Positions 9,163 through 18,600 of a DNA stretch of 64,000 bases are shown here, one piece after another; the stretch's first letter is position 1, and each line of letters starts with the position of its first letter. The notes under the pieces were generated by a model. It was given only the letters and a program-made list of their open reading frames with translations. It ran no database searches and was not told the origin of the DNA. This DNA comes from Thiorhodococcus drewsii AZ1 (GTDB taxonomy: Bacteria > Pseudomonadota > Gammaproteobacteria > Chromatiales > Chromatiaceae): NCBI RefSeq assembly GCF_000224065.1, contig NZ_AFWT01000004.1, positions 62,001 to 126,000 on the forward strand, written 5' to 3'. The translations under genes were made by a program, and so were the position numbers.

Positions 9163-10130
9163 TGCGACACCCCCGTCAGATATGGGTTTTCAACTGTCAC
9201 AGTGCTCGGATAGCTCGGAGCAACACCGTGCTTCACCGCCCAGAGATACCAGTTCTCGACCACAGTTCCGGTCAGGAGGATGCCGATACCAGCGGTGATG
9301 ACGGTCAGAACCGCAAACCACCAAGCCCAACGGTGGATCGACTCCATGGAGGCATTGAAGCCCATGGTCCAGCGCCAGAAGATTGCCGCGCGCTCTGCAG
9401 CGGTACCACGATCGACGATCTGATCGATCTCACGGTCGCCACCAAAGCGGCTCACGGAGAGGATCGTCGCGCCGTGCATGGCGAACAGCAGAGCCGAACC
9501 GTACAGGAAGGCGATCGACAGCATGTGGAACGGGTTGTAGTACAGGTTGCCGTAACGGATCGAGAAGGCAGCCGTCCAGTCAAGGTGCGGGAAGATGCCG
9601 AAAGGCACGGCCTCTGCCCAGCTTCCCATCATCACCGGGCGAATGAAGCCCAGAACCAGATAGAAGAAGATCGCCGAAGCGAACGCCCAAGACAGGTGCT
9701 GATTCATCCCGAGCGCCTCAGCGCGCTTGTAGGTACGAACCCACCAAAGAATGATAGCCATGGTCAGGAAGAACCCAGCCATCAACCACCAACCGCCCTC
9801 AGAGAGAGGCGGAATGCTCAGACCATACTGAGGAGCAGGTGGCTCCAGCGCAAGCCAGAAGAAATGCTTGACGAACTGAATGACATTCCAGTCCACCGAC
9901 GCCAACATATTGAAGCCGATGATGAACAGGGCCACGAAACCGAAAATCAGAGACAGCGTCCCGGTGAAACCAAGGTAGAGCGGACCGATCTGTGCGTCAC
10001 CGATCTTCCCAAGCCAGTAGGAAAAAATGGGCTTGCCAATCCGCGGCAGATGGCCTTTCGGCAACGGCACCCCGGGATAAGCCGGAGAGCGTACCTGCAC
10101 GCTGGTAAAAATATTTTGATATTCAGGCAT
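9159..10130 (-). CDS. pufM: Photosynthetic reaction centre M subunit
   Basis: 323 residues, normal for Chromatiaceae. Five membrane helices are visible. Conserved histidines for the special pair and iron site occur in [15 protein letters not shown] and SIHRWAWW. With PufL it holds bacteriochlorophylls, bacteriopheophytins, quinones and the non-haem iron. It begins 16 bp after pufL and overlaps pufC by 4 bp. Confidence 0.97.
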   Translation of the reverse strand: MPEYQNIFTSVQVRSPAYPGVPLPKGHLPRIGKPIFSYWLGKIGDAQIGPLYLGFTGTLSLIFGFVALFIIGFNMLASVDWNVIQFVKHFFWLALEPPAPQYGLSIPPLSEGGWWLMAGFFLTMAIILWWVRTYKRAEALGMNQHLSWAFASAIFFYLVLGFIRPVMMGSWAEAVPFGIFPHLDWTAAFSIRYGNLYYNPFHMLSIAFLYGSALLFAMHGATILSVSRFGGDREIDQIVDRGTAAERAAIFWRWTMGFNASMESIHRWAWWFAVLTVITAGIGILLTGTVVENWYLWAVKHGVAPSYPSTVTVENPYLTGVSQ

Positions 10131-10146
10131 TGTAGTCTCCTAGTTC

Positions 10147-10983
10147 CTACCAGAGCGGGAGCTCAAGCCACCAGTTCCACCATTCCGGCCAACCGCGGGT
10201 CCAGAAGGGTCCACTGATAACGATACACACCGCGCTCCAGAAGACTGCACTCAGAGCCAGGAACAAGCCCAGGCGATGGATAGCGAGCGCACCGATGGAG
10301 TAACCGACGATATCGCGGAAGAAGGTGTTCTCGTGCTCGCCCGTCTTCACGCACTCGCCTTCTTGCGGATTCGTCACCGACAGGATCAGCGAGCCATGCA
10401 TCGACAGCGCCAAGCAGTTGGTGAAGAAGAACGCAATCGCGAGCATGTGCGCCGGATTGTAGTGGAAGTGCAGGTACTGGTAGCCAGTGTTCGACACCCA
10501 GTCAAGGTGACTGAGGATCCCGTAGGGGAACCCATTACCCCATGCACCCAGCAGAATCGGACGCACCACGACGAGCGTGATGTAGGCGCCGATGGCGAAG
10601 CTGAACGCAAAGGGAACATGGAAGCCGATACCAAGCTTGCGGCAAATCTCGACTTCTCTCAGAGCCCATGAACCAAAAGCGCCGATGGCGCATATGGTGA
10701 TGATCTGCCAAAGACCGCCTTCGGTCAGCGGCGCCATCCCAAGCCCGTAACTGAGATCCGGCGGATTGATGCTGATCTGCCAGATGTTATAGGTCTGAAG
10801 CTCGGGGGTTGGACCGATGGTAGCGCCCCAAACGATCAGGAGCGTTCCCAGCAATGCGAAGAAGAAGCCCGACACTCCGAAGAAGCCGACGTAAAACGGC
10901 CCCACCCAGAAGTCGAATAGGTCTCCCCCTATTAGCGTCCCGCCACGGACGCGATATTTTCTCTCAAAACTGAGCATGGCCAT
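10147..10983 (-). CDS. pufL: Photosynthetic reaction centre L subunit
   Basis: 278 residues. It starts [17 protein letters not shown] like other L chains, followed by five membrane helices. Ligand histidines appear in [19 protein letters not shown] and [10 protein letters not shown]. It is preceded by a 116-bp gap after pufA1 that can form a hairpin. Confidence 0.97.
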   Translation of the reverse strand: MAMLSFERKYRVRGGTLIGGDLFDFWVGPFYVGFFGVSGFFFALLGTLLIVWGATIGPTPELQTYNIWQISINPPDLSYGLGMAPLTEGGLWQIITICAIGAFGSWALREVEICRKLGIGFHVPFAFSFAIGAYITLVVVRPILLGAWGNGFPYGILSHLDWVSNTGYQYLHFHYNPAHMLAIAFFFTNCLALSMHGSLILSVTNPQEGECVKTGEHENTFFRDIVGYSIGALAIHRLGLFLALSAVFWSAVCIVISGPFWTRGWPEWWNWWLELPLW

Positions 10984-11045
10984 CGTAAAATCCTCTGCTG
11001 GGGAGGCATCCTGGCCGGCTGCCCCCTCTTAGCACTGCGGCGGTA

Positions 11046-11076
11046 GGTGAGGCTGCCCGGTCGACAATGCCTCGCC
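11046..11076 (-). promoter_or_regulatory. Hairpin in the pufA1-pufL gap
   Basis: GGCGAGGC and GCCTCACC (minus strand) can pair over 7 of 8 positions across a 15-nt loop. A hairpin at this place is known in other purple bacteria to protect the pufBA mRNA segment and so raise antenna over reaction-centre expression. That role here is by analogy. Confidence 0.4.
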
Positions 11077-11099
11077 TGCCACCCCCGTCAAGGACGCGA

Positions 11100-11297
11100 T
11101 TACCGTTGCGGGACAACCGGCGTCACTTGCTGGACCGAAGCGGCCGGAACGCCATCTTCGAGCCAATTGAACTCAGCAGTGCTCAGCAGGATCATGTGGA
11201 TCGCGAGACCAAGAATGATCAAAAAGACGCCCAGAGCGATCAGCACGCGGCGGGGGTCGACCAGCAGCCAGATTTTCCAAAGATCAGGAGACATCAT
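11100..11297 (-). CDS. pufA1: LH1 antenna alpha subunit 1
   Basis: 65 residues (or 64 from the second Met at 11294). [16 protein letters not shown] leads into one helix with the pigment His in [10 protein letters not shown], then EFNWLEDG and a 20-residue tail ending VVPQR. From memory this is close to the Allochromatium vinosum alpha-1 chain. It follows pufB1 by 84 bp. Confidence 0.95.
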   Translation of the reverse strand: MMSPDLWKIWLLVDPRRVLIALGVFLIILGLAIHMILLSTAEFNWLEDGVPAASVQQVTPVVPQR

Positions 11298-11381
11298 CGT
11301 TTTTTCCTCTAGTCAATAACGGATGGGGCGATTCGAGTTAGCCGGCACGCTCTCGCGCGGCTCAGCCATTACCCAGAACGA

Positions 11382-11525
11382 TTACAGCCAGGGGCGCCAC
11401 AGCCATGCGAGGATGTGCGCAATGACAACGATCCCGAAGAACGCCGTCATGCTCTGCACGAAGATGCCGTGGAACTCTTGAGCTTCTTGTTCGGTCAGAC
11501 CGGTCATGCTGGTGTTGTCAGCCAT
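11382..11525 (-). CDS. pufB1: LH1 antenna beta subunit 1
   Basis: 47 residues read from the ATG at 11525 with a strong ribosome site (GGAGGG, 7 bp upstream). [20 protein letters not shown], then the pigment site [12 protein letters not shown]. This is the first gene of the puf operon proper. Confidence 0.95.
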
Positions 11526-11865
11526 CGTTAAACCCTCCGAATCTGGAGATGAATCATAAAGTTACGCCGCACTCAACCCGTGCGGCACGGGAACGCCGTG
11601 GATCAATCCGCCACGACAGAGAAACAGCCCGCTGCGGCAGGCACATCCTCAATCCGCGACCCCCTGTCACAGCGGATCGCAAAATTCGGTTCACCACTTC
11701 CCTGGCACCACACTCACCCTTGATCGCCAGCCTGAAACGAAACGGCCGGATCAATCATCCATCAGAGTGAGATAAGGTCTCGGGACATGCCGTCGCGAGC
11801 CTCACTCCGCTCGCGCTACGACCTTAACCCGCCGAGAATTGCCTTACGGGGTGCCCGGATTTGCG

Positions 11866-11909
11866 TGTCAGTCTAGCTTGACTGACACAGATGTCAATCT
11901 ACATTTACA
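11866..11909 (-). promoter_or_regulatory. Putative puf promoter with paired CrtJ/PpsR-type sites
   Basis: On the minus strand TTGACA (11892-11897) and TAGACT (11870-11875), 16 bp apart, resemble a sigma-70 promoter. A perfect TGT-N12-ACA site (TGTCAATCTACATTTACA, 11892-11909) overlaps the -35 box. Exactly 8 bp away lies TGTCAGTCTAGCTTGACT (11866-11883), which differs from the consensus in its last base. CrtJ/PpsR is known to bind such pairs cooperatively at 8-bp spacing and repress photosynthesis genes in air. A regulator gene is not in the window. Confidence 0.65.
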
Positions 11910-12180
11910 CCTGTTTTGAGCACAAACTGATCGAGGACAGGATGGAGTCAATGGGCATGGCCCGAGAGGGGTGGTCGCCGCGAACGAACGCCCACATCGA
12001 CGGGAAGTCGGCGACCTAAAACGGGAAGCGAAACCGGCAGCCGCGCGGGAGAGAAGCAATTAAAAGGGGCACCATCCGAAGAGGATGACTGGGCGAGAGA
12101 CAAGGACCGCCACACACGATCGGCACCACAAGGCGCCCCGCTAAAGACCAAGCAAGGCATGAATCAGACATCAGCGCCAC

Positions 12181-12205
12181 TCAGGGGCCGTCTAACGACC
12201 CCTGA
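12181..12205 (-). terminator. Strong hairpin just after bchZ
   Basis: On the minus strand TCAGGGGTCGT and ACGGCCCCTGA pair over 11 positions (one T-G) around a 3-nt loop, starting 21 bp after the bchZ stop. No U-run follows, so it may be a processing or pause site rather than a full terminator. Confidence 0.5.
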
Positions 12206-12226
12206 CGCACTCACACCAAGCGAGCG

Positions 12227-13681
12227 TTAGACCGCACCCGACGCCAGCGCCTTCTGCGTTTGCGTCACACGCTCGACGGTGACACGCTCCTCGCCATCGG
12301 TACGGGCGCCTCGCTCAGCGGCATCGCGCAAACGCTTCGCGGCCGAAATTCGCACCAGAACCGGCTGAGACTCGACGATCCGATCGAACAGGGCACGCGC
12401 GCCCTCATCCCAAGGCAGTTCGCGATGCAATCGCGCGGGTGTCGCGTCGACCTTATCGAGATCCGTGCCCAGCGGCAGGATATTGAAGAGCGCGTCGAAC
12501 AGGGCGTTGCAGACCTCCTGCACCAGATAGGTGGCGCCGGAATAGCCCATGAAGGGCGTCCCGGTATGGCGCCGGATCACGGTCCCAGGGAAGGAGGCGG
12601 GGATATAGGTCGCGCGCCCGCCGATCTCCGACAGATACATGCGCTCGTTGTAGCTGCCGAAGACGATCAGAGGCGTCTTCTCGTGCACCGCCTTGCGGAT
12701 GAGGTCGTTGTCCGGTTTGACACCTGCCTTGCGCTCGAAGGCGAAATTGCAGGGCAGCCCCATCTCGTCCTCTAGGAAATGCCGCAGACCGCGCGCATAG
12801 GTCTCGCTCGCCGCCACACCGAAGCTCGCCGTGCCGAAGAAGTCCTGGGTCACCGAGCGCCACAGATCCCAGATCGGCTTGATCGTGGTGTGCTTCTCGC
12901 GCTCGATGAAGGGCTCGGGATCCAGCTCCAGCAGTTCGCCCAAGGCGCGCAGGAACTTGGTCGTGCTGTGCAACCCGATCGGGGCCTGCAAAAAGGGCCG
13001 ATCCAGTGCCTCGCACAGCGTTCGACCGAACTCACGGTACATGCAGATATTGACATCCGCATCCGCCAGCTTGGCCACATCGTCCAGATGACTGCCCAAC
13101 GGGAAGGTCATATTGACCTCGGCGCCGACACCCTCGACCAGACGCCGGATCTCGGCCAAATCGGACGGCGAGTTGAAGACACCGTACATGGGTCCAATGA
13201 TGTTGACCTTGGGGCGCTCACCGGCCGCGCGCGGCTTGCGCTTGGGCGCCGCGCCCTTCTTGGGACCGAACTGGGTCCAGAGCCAATAGATGGCGCGATT
13301 GGCGCTCTGCCACTGATCCTCGTCGATGGTGCGCGGCAAGAAGCGCAGGATGCCGGTCCCCTGGGGCGTCACACCACCGCCGATCATCTCGGCGATGGAA
13401 CCGGTCACCACCACGGCCGGACGCGAGGGATCCAGGGTCTCGAAGGCCCGGCGCATCGCCTCCTCCGTCCCCTTCTGGCCTAGCTCCTCTTCGCCGAGCC
13501 CCGTCACCACGACCGGCAGCTCATGGGGCGGCAAGCCGTCGGTGTAATGCAGCACCGCCGTGACAGGCAGGTTCTCGCAGCCAACCGGGCCGTCGATGAT
13601 GACCTGCAGCCCCTTGATGGCGGCGAAGGCATAGACGGAGCCCCAGTAACCGCCTGCGCGGTCGAGGTCATTGATCAACAT
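12227..13681 (-). CDS. bchZ: Chlorophyllide a reductase subunit Z
   Basis: 484 residues from the ATG at 13681, chosen because bchZ proteins start just before the conserved [13 protein letters not shown] and a GAGAGAG ribosome site precedes it; an upstream start at 13702 would add seven residues. NifK-like subunit that with BchY binds the catalytic cluster and substrate for reduction of ring B of chlorophyllide a. Conserved [12 protein letters not shown] carries a cluster-ligand cysteine. It follows bchY by 161 bp. Confidence 0.96.
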   Translation of the reverse strand: MLINDLDRAGGYWGSVYAFAAIKGLQVIIDGPVGCENLPVTAVLHYTDGLPPHELPVVVTGLGEEELGQKGTEEAMRRAFETLDPSRPAVVVTGSIAEMIGGGVTPQGTGILRFLPRTIDEDQWQSANRAIYWLWTQFGPKKGAAPKRKPRAAGERPKVNIIGPMYGVFNSPSDLAEIRRLVEGVGAEVNMTFPLGSHLDDVAKLADADVNICMYREFGRTLCEALDRPFLQAPIGLHSTTKFLRALGELLELDPEPFIEREKHTTIKPIWDLWRSVTQDFFGTASFGVAASETYARGLRHFLEDEMGLPCNFAFERKAGVKPDNDLIRKAVHEKTPLIVFGSYNERMYLSEIGGRATYIPASFPGTVIRRHTGTPFMGYSGATYLVQEVCNALFDALFNILPLGTDLDKVDATPARLHRELPWDEGARALFDRIVESQPVLVRISAAKRLRDAAERGARTDGEERVTVERVTQTQKALASGAV

Positions 13682-13842
13682 CGGAAAATGCTCTCTCGTC
13701 AAAAACCGCGCCGACCGAGCCGTCGCGATCTCGCTCTTGATTCTGAATAGGGCCGATCAACCGGTCAGGGCCGCGCGGAGGATGCCGGTCGGACAGCCAC
13801 CGCGTGAATCTGCCAGCCTCATCGGCCCCGCGTCGATCCGCA

Positions 13843-15333
13843 TCAGGCGCGCTTGGCCGCCGGGCGCTTGGTTCCGCGCTTGACCGGCATCTGCTGCCAC
13901 ACGCCACTCGTCTCACCCTCGCCGACGCCCTCGAAGAAGGCGCGCATGGCGACGAAGCGCTCCTTGTTGGCCAGAGCCGCGTTGATCACCTGGGCCAGCG
14001 AACCCGCACCGGCCGGCCCCATCAAGGGACGCGCCGAGATCAGATTGGTGAAATAGAGCGCCGGGATCTGGCGTTCCTTGGCCGCCTGCACGACCGGCGT
14101 CGTGCCGATGGCGAGATCGGGATCGAGCGACTTGACCGCCGCCAGATCCTGCTCCAACGAGGCGCGGAACTGCACCGGAACGCCGCGCGCTTCAAGCCAG
14201 GCGCGGTCGCCTTCGTTCCAAGGCGTGCGCGGACAGGCGGTCCCGACATAGGGCACCTCGGCACCCGACTCGATCAGCAGACGCGCCACCAACAGCTCGG
14301 AGCCCTCGTAGCCCGAGACGATAATCCGACCCTTGATCGGCATCGCCGCCAGCGCACCACCGATGGCCGGCAGAAATTTGTTCTTGGCCGCGTCGACCTT
14401 ATCCTGGGCGATTCCGCAGGCTGCACCGATGGCATCCAGCCAGGCCGCCGTGCCTTCGCGTCCGACCGGAGCCGAGCCCACGATGGGACGACCGGCTGCG
14501 GAGAATTCGCGACAAGAGGCGGCATACTGTGGATGGATGGCGGCCACGGCCTGACAGTCCAGCGCGGCATAGAGTTCGCGCCACTCGCGGGTCGGCACCA
14601 CCGGACCGACCGCCAGACCCAGCGGTTCCAGCATCATGCCGATGCCCACCGGATCCGCCGGGAACATCTCGCCCAGCAGGGTTACCGTGGGACGCTCGCT
14701 ACGACCGCCGCGCGGGGCCTGAACCGGCCCCTGCTCGGCCTCCAGACGGGCGTACTGGAGCATGGCGCCGGCCAGCACGTCCTTGGCCTCGGCATGGGTC
14801 GGAGTACCGAAACCAGGCACATCGATCCCCAGGATACGCACACCATTGAGCTGCTTCGGCAGCAGACGCAACGGCACGCCCGAGGCGGTCGGCACGCAGA
14901 GATTGATGGCGACGATGGTGTCCACCCGCTCAGGATCGGCCAGTTTGAGCACCGCGTCGCGCGCGTCCTCGAACAGCCGGCCCGAGACCAGGGACTCCGA
15001 GTCGAAGGGCACATAACCGATCGAGCGGCGCGCGCCGTAGAAGTGCGCGGTAAAGCTCAGACCGTAGACACAGCAACCCGAACCGACCAGGACCATGGCG
15101 GTGCGACGCATACGCAAGCCGACCCGCAGCGCGCCGAATGCCGGACACATGGTTTGGGGCTGATCGTGCGGCCCCATCGGATAGTCGGCCGTGAGACGCT
15201 CGATCAGTTCGGCGTTGCCCGCAGCCACAGCGGCCGCCTTGAGCGTCTCGGGATTGCCGCAGGCACCCGTTTCAGGCACCTGATCGTGTGATGAATCGCT
15301 CGCCATACCGGTGCTCCGCTCAGGCTCAGACAT
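13843..15333 (-). CDS. bchY: Chlorophyllide a reductase subunit Y
   Basis: 496 residues, NifD-like partner of BchZ. Cysteines expected to hold the shared [4Fe-4S] cluster lie in TMCPAFGALRVG and VLVGSGCCVYGL. NLCVPTASGVPLRLLPK is another well conserved stretch. Its start overlaps bchX by 8 bp, which suggests translational coupling. The C-terminal tail is Lys/Arg-rich. Confidence 0.96.
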   Translation of the reverse strand: MSEPERSTGMASDSSHDQVPETGACGNPETLKAAAVAAGNAELIERLTADYPMGPHDQPQTMCPAFGALRVGLRMRRTAMVLVGSGCCVYGLSFTAHFYGARRSIGYVPFDSESLVSGRLFEDARDAVLKLADPERVDTIVAINLCVPTASGVPLRLLPKQLNGVRILGIDVPGFGTPTHAEAKDVLAGAMLQYARLEAEQGPVQAPRGGRSERPTVTLLGEMFPADPVGIGMMLEPLGLAVGPVVPTREWRELYAALDCQAVAAIHPQYAASCREFSAAGRPIVGSAPVGREGTAAWLDAIGAACGIAQDKVDAAKNKFLPAIGGALAAMPIKGRIIVSGYEGSELLVARLLIESGAEVPYVGTACPRTPWNEGDRAWLEARGVPVQFRASLEQDLAAVKSLDPDLAIGTTPVVQAAKERQIPALYFTNLISARPLMGPAGAGSLAQVINAALANKERFVAMRAFFEGVGEGETSGVWQQMPVKRGTKRPAAKRA

Positions 15334-16324
15334 CGTCGTAGACGACTTCGAGCGACGGCTTGGCGATCGCCGCCGCGTCGCACATGTCCTCCGGACGCGC
15401 CGGCTCCAGCACCACGTGACGGCCGACCTGGTCGCCCTTGAAGAGATTCAGCAGCGCCTCGTGCGCGAGCGGTTTAGGCCGCACCGGAGGCGCCTCGGCG
15501 ACGTTGGTCGCCAGCTCGGCGAACAGGGGTCCCCACTCGCCATCGGGGATACCGATGATCTCGTAGTTGGCGCTCTTGCGGCGGATCTCCTCGTGGGCCG
15601 GAATGGTGGCCAGAATCGGGATGTCGACGCCCTCGGCGAAGGCCTGAGCCTCGCCGGTGCCATCGTCCTTGTTGATGACCATGCCGGCCACGCCGACGTT
15701 GCCACCGAGCCCGCGGAAATATTCCACCGCCGAGCAGACGTTGTTGGCGACATAGAGCGACTGGAGGTCGTTCGAGCCGACGATGATGACCTTCTGGCAG
15801 AGATCGCGCGCAATCGGCAGACCGAATCCACCGCACACCACATCGCCCAGGAAGTCGAGCAAGACATAGTCGAAGTCCCACTCGTGGAAGCCCAATCCCT
15901 CCAGCAGCTCGAAGCCGTGGATGATGCCGCGACCGCCGCAGCCGCGACCGACCTCGGGACCGCCCAGCTCCATTGCGTAGACGCCGTCACGCTTGAAGCA
16001 GATGTCGCCGATCGCCACCGACTCGCCAGCCTTCTTCTTCTCGCTGGAAACGCCGAGGATGGTCGGACAGTTGCGCCCGCCGAACAGCAGGGTCGCAGTA
16101 TCGCTCTTGGGATCGCAGCCGATCAGCAGAACCTTTTTGCCCTGCTGCGCCATCATGTAGGAGAGGTTGGCCAGCGTGAAGCTCTTGCCGATACCGCCCT
16201 TGCCATAGATGGCGATGACCTGAGTCTCTTTGATGGCCGGCGCAGCGGCCGGATCCGTGGCGGCCTGGGATGAGGCGCTCGGCACGGGAGCATTGACGGG
16301 TACATTCACGCGATGGATCTCCAA
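15326..16324 (-). CDS. bchX: Chlorophyllide a reductase iron protein subunit X
   Basis: 332 residues, NifH-like ATPase that feeds electrons to BchY/BchZ. The P-loop IYGKGGIGKSFT, the CDPKSDT switch motif and two cluster cysteines in GRGCGGRG and DVVCGGF are all visible. A ~30-residue Ala/Pro-rich N-terminal extension precedes the fold. It overlaps bchC by 19 bp and bchY by 8 bp. The gene is not a nitrogenase subunit: its neighbours are bch genes. Confidence 0.96.
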   Translation of the reverse strand: MEIHRVNVPVNAPVPSASSQAATDPAAAPAIKETQVIAIYGKGGIGKSFTLANLSYMMAQQGKKVLLIGCDPKSDTATLLFGGRNCPTILGVSSEKKKAGESVAIGDICFKRDGVYAMELGGPEVGRGCGGRGIIHGFELLEGLGFHEWDFDYVLLDFLGDVVCGGFGLPIARDLCQKVIIVGSNDLQSLYVANNVCSAVEYFRGLGGNVGVAGMVINKDDGTGEAQAFAEGVDIPILATIPAHEEIRRKSANYEIIGIPDGEWGPLFAELATNVAEAPPVRPKPLAHEALLNLFKGDQVGRHVVLEPARPEDMCDAAAIAKPSLEVVYDDV

Positions 16325-17271
16325 TCAAGAATCATCTTCAAGCATGTCGGATCACCGAATGCCGTTCGGTAGGCCGAATCGGCCTCGGCCGCCGGGACGC
16401 GATGGGTAATGAGCCCATCGAGCGAGAGCCGGCCAGACTCCAACAATGAGCGCACCGCCGCCAGATCGGACGGCTGGAACTCGGCGGCGATACGGAAGCG
16501 CGCCTCGCGCATGAAGGCCGGCGGAAAGGTGAAGGACACCGGCTCATGATAGAAGCCGGCGAGCACGATCTCGCCGCCGCGCGCCATGCGGGCGACCAGG
16601 CTGTCCAAAATCTTGGCGTCGCCACTCATGTCGCAGATGGTGCGGTAGTCGCGGCGCGGATCCTCGTCCGGGGTCATGACGTCGTAGTCGTAGCCCTCGG
16701 CACCGGCATGACGCACCGGGTTGGTCTCCCAGACGACCGGGCGCGTCCCCTCCCCTAGCGCAGCGATGCGCGCCAGCAATCGCCCGAGCACGCCGTGACC
16801 GACGATCAGCTCGACATGCGGCGAGGGTCCGGCGATGGCGTGATAGGCAGTCGCGGCCAGGGCCAACAAGACGCCCTGCTCGCCGAGCGAGTCCTCGACC
16901 GGCATCAGCCGCGCCGCAGGAACCACGACCCGCGAGGCCGCGCCACCGAAGAGTCCGCGCACCTCCCCATAGCAGAGCGCACCCGGCACGAACACCCGCT
17001 GACCCACGGCGAGCCCGGCCTGGGGACCGGCATAGATGACATGACCGACGGACTCATAGCCCGGAACCAGCGGATAGCCCATACCAGGAAATGGCGGCAT
17101 CCGCCCAGACCAGAGCAGGCGCTCGGTACCCGTGCTGATACCGCTCCATTCGATATCGACCACGACGTCCGCATCGCCGGGAGGCGTCAGCGCCAGACGC
17201 TGAAGAGAGAGGCGTTCGGGTTCTTCGAGAACGACGGCGAGTGCTTCGAGTTTCGGCGTATCTGGGTTCAA
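16306..17271 (-). CDS. bchC: Bacteriochlorophyllide a dehydrogenase
   Basis: 321 residues, medium-chain dehydrogenase-like. It oxidises the 3-hydroxyethyl group to the 3-acetyl group of bacteriochlorophyll a. The conserved WSGISTGTERLLWSG and VPGYESVGHV are diagnostic. The best start is a TTG at 17271, as the conserved region begins about ten residues later and no ATG or GTG lies nearby. The gap to crtF is 136 bp and holds no clear promoter. Confidence 0.93.
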   Translation of the reverse strand: MNPDTPKLEALAVVLEEPERLSLQRLALTPPGDADVVVDIEWSGISTGTERLLWSGRMPPFPGMGYPLVPGYESVGHVIYAGPQAGLAVGQRVFVPGALCYGEVRGLFGGAASRVVVPAARLMPVEDSLGEQGVLLALAATAYHAIAGPSPHVELIVGHGVLGRLLARIAALGEGTRPVVWETNPVRHAGAEGYDYDVMTPDEDPRRDYRTICDMSGDAKILDSLVARMARGGEIVLAGFYHEPVSFTFPPAFMREARFRIAAEFQPSDLAAVRSLLESGRLSLDGLITHRVPAAEADSAYRTAFGDPTCLKMILDWRSIA

Positions 17272-17407
17272 AATGTGACTCTGGACAAGTTGAATCTGAC
17301 AGGCCGCCCAGTTTAACGAAAGTTGACAGCCAGTCTAGGGCGGCGACAGCAGGGGATTTAGCGGGAGCAGGGTCGAACGAAGGGATTCAGGCAACACACT
17401 CCAGCGC

Positions 17408-18547
17408 TCAGCACTCCGCACCGGAGCCACGCTGCGCGAGCATGAGCTGGGTCAAAAAGGGACGACGGGGCGCCAGCTGACGCACCTGACCGAGATCGGC
17501 TGCGCGCAGCATGGCATCCAGTTCGCGCGGCGAGCGCGCCCGCCCGCTACCCATCGCCAGCAGATAGAAACCGAAATAGGCATCCCCAATGGGCTCCGCA
17601 CCTGGCGTCTCCGCCATGGGCTCGGCGACCATCAGCGTGCCCCCGGAGGGCAGCGCCTTGGACGCTGCGGCGATAAAGGATTGCGCCGCCGCATCATCGT
17701 GATCGTGCAGCACCCGCACCAGCGAGACGATGTCCGCCCCTTCCGGCAGCGGATCGCGCAGCACGTCGCCTCCAACGGCGGTCGCACGATCGGCCAACCC
17801 CTCGCGCTCGAACCGGGCGCGCGCCCGCTCCGCCACCGCAGGCAGATCGAAGAGGATGACCCGCAGATGCGGCCAGCGCTTGGCGGCCGAGACCAGGAAG
17901 GTTCCGTCGCCGCCCGCCACGTCGAGCAGACAGCGATGATTCTTGAGCGAATAGGCGTCCAGCACATCGTCGGCGATGAACTGCTGCGACTCGGACATGA
18001 GGTTCGTGTAACCGCCAACCCGATCCGCATCCGCCGAGGCTGGCGCCTCTGCGTCGACATAGGCCCAGTAATCCTTGAGCGAGCGACTCCGGGCCTCTCC
18101 GCGCAGCAGGGCGACCGGGTCGGCCAGATCCGCATAGACCATGTGATGATGCTCGACCATCGCCGCGATCCCCGGGTTGCCGACCATGGCCGCACCCAGC
18201 GTGCCGAGCGCATAGCGCTCCCCGTCCAAGGACTGGACCAGACGCAGGCTCGCCGCCGCACGCAGCAGCCGGCGCGCAGCGTCCGGCGACAGCGCGAGCC
18301 GATCGCTCAGCTCATCGAGCCGCCGAGGCCCCTCGGAGAGGATCGCGAAGAGATCCAGACGCACGCAGGCGAAGAGAACCTGGGAATAGACAAAGCCCGC
18401 AACGATATCGAACAGCGCACGCGCCCGACGTTGCGCAATGAGACGGGTCAGAGGAAAACTCGCCGCCCAGCGTTGAAAGCCGGGGCTGGAGAGCACACGA
18501 TTGCGCAGAGCCAGCCAACGATCCAAGACTCGCACGAATGAATTCAC
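17408..18547 (-). CDS. crtF: Carotenoid O-methyltransferase (demethylspheroidene/hydroxyneurosporene type)
   Basis: 379 residues from a GTG at 18547; no good ribosome site is visible and TTG (18550) is equally possible, so the start is uncertain. An N-terminal dimerisation region with a winged-helix-like segment (LDELSDRLALSPDAARRLL) precedes an SAM-dependent methyltransferase domain with LLDVAGGDGTFL. It methylates the tertiary hydroxyl introduced by CrtC, giving methoxy carotenoids such as spirilloxanthin or rhodovibrin. It lies 53 bp after crtE. Confidence 0.9.
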   Translation of the reverse strand: MNSFVRVLDRWLALRNRVLSSPGFQRWAASFPLTRLIAQRRARALFDIVAGFVYSQVLFACVRLDLFAILSEGPRRLDELSDRLALSPDAARRLLRAAASLRLVQSLDGERYALGTLGAAMVGNPGIAAMVEHHHMVYADLADPVALLRGEARSRSLKDYWAYVDAEAPASADADRVGGYTNLMSESQQFIADDVLDAYSLKNHRCLLDVAGGDGTFLVSAAKRWPHLRVILFDLPAVAERARARFEREGLADRATAVGGDVLRDPLPEGADIVSLVRVLHDHDDAAAQSFIAAASKALPSGGTLMVAEPMAETPGAEPIGDAYFGFYLLAMGSGRARSPRELDAMLRAADLGQVRQLAPRRPFLTQLMLAQRGSGAEC

Positions 18548-18600
18548 CAACAGCGGAGGAACGGCACCCGAATGGGCGCCTCGGGACCGAGATCTTGCGC

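Larger units (their letters stand above)
11526..12226. other. bchZ-pufB1 intergenic region (701 bp)
   Basis: No convincing gene is seen, including no pufQ, which occupies this place in Rhodobacter. It holds a hairpin just after bchZ (12181-12205) and a promoter with paired CrtJ-type sites (11866-11909). The remaining stretch nearer pufB1 shows nothing I can name; the puf mRNA would have a leader of roughly 330 nt. Confidence 0.6.

Noticed and set aside
11554-11754. Possible pufQ-like small frame between bchZ and pufB1
   Set aside because: The 66-residue minus-strand product has no membrane helix or resemblance to PufQ as I recall it, and looks like a chance GC-rich frame.
15326-16324. NifH nitrogenase iron protein
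   Set aside because: The P-loop and cluster motifs are shared, but the neighbours and the N-terminal extension identify BchX.
17274-17328. CrtJ-type sites upstream of bchC
   Set aside because: TTGACA and CTGACA half-sites occur, but no TGT lies at the required N12 distance, and spacing is off. bchC may simply be read through from crtE-crtF.
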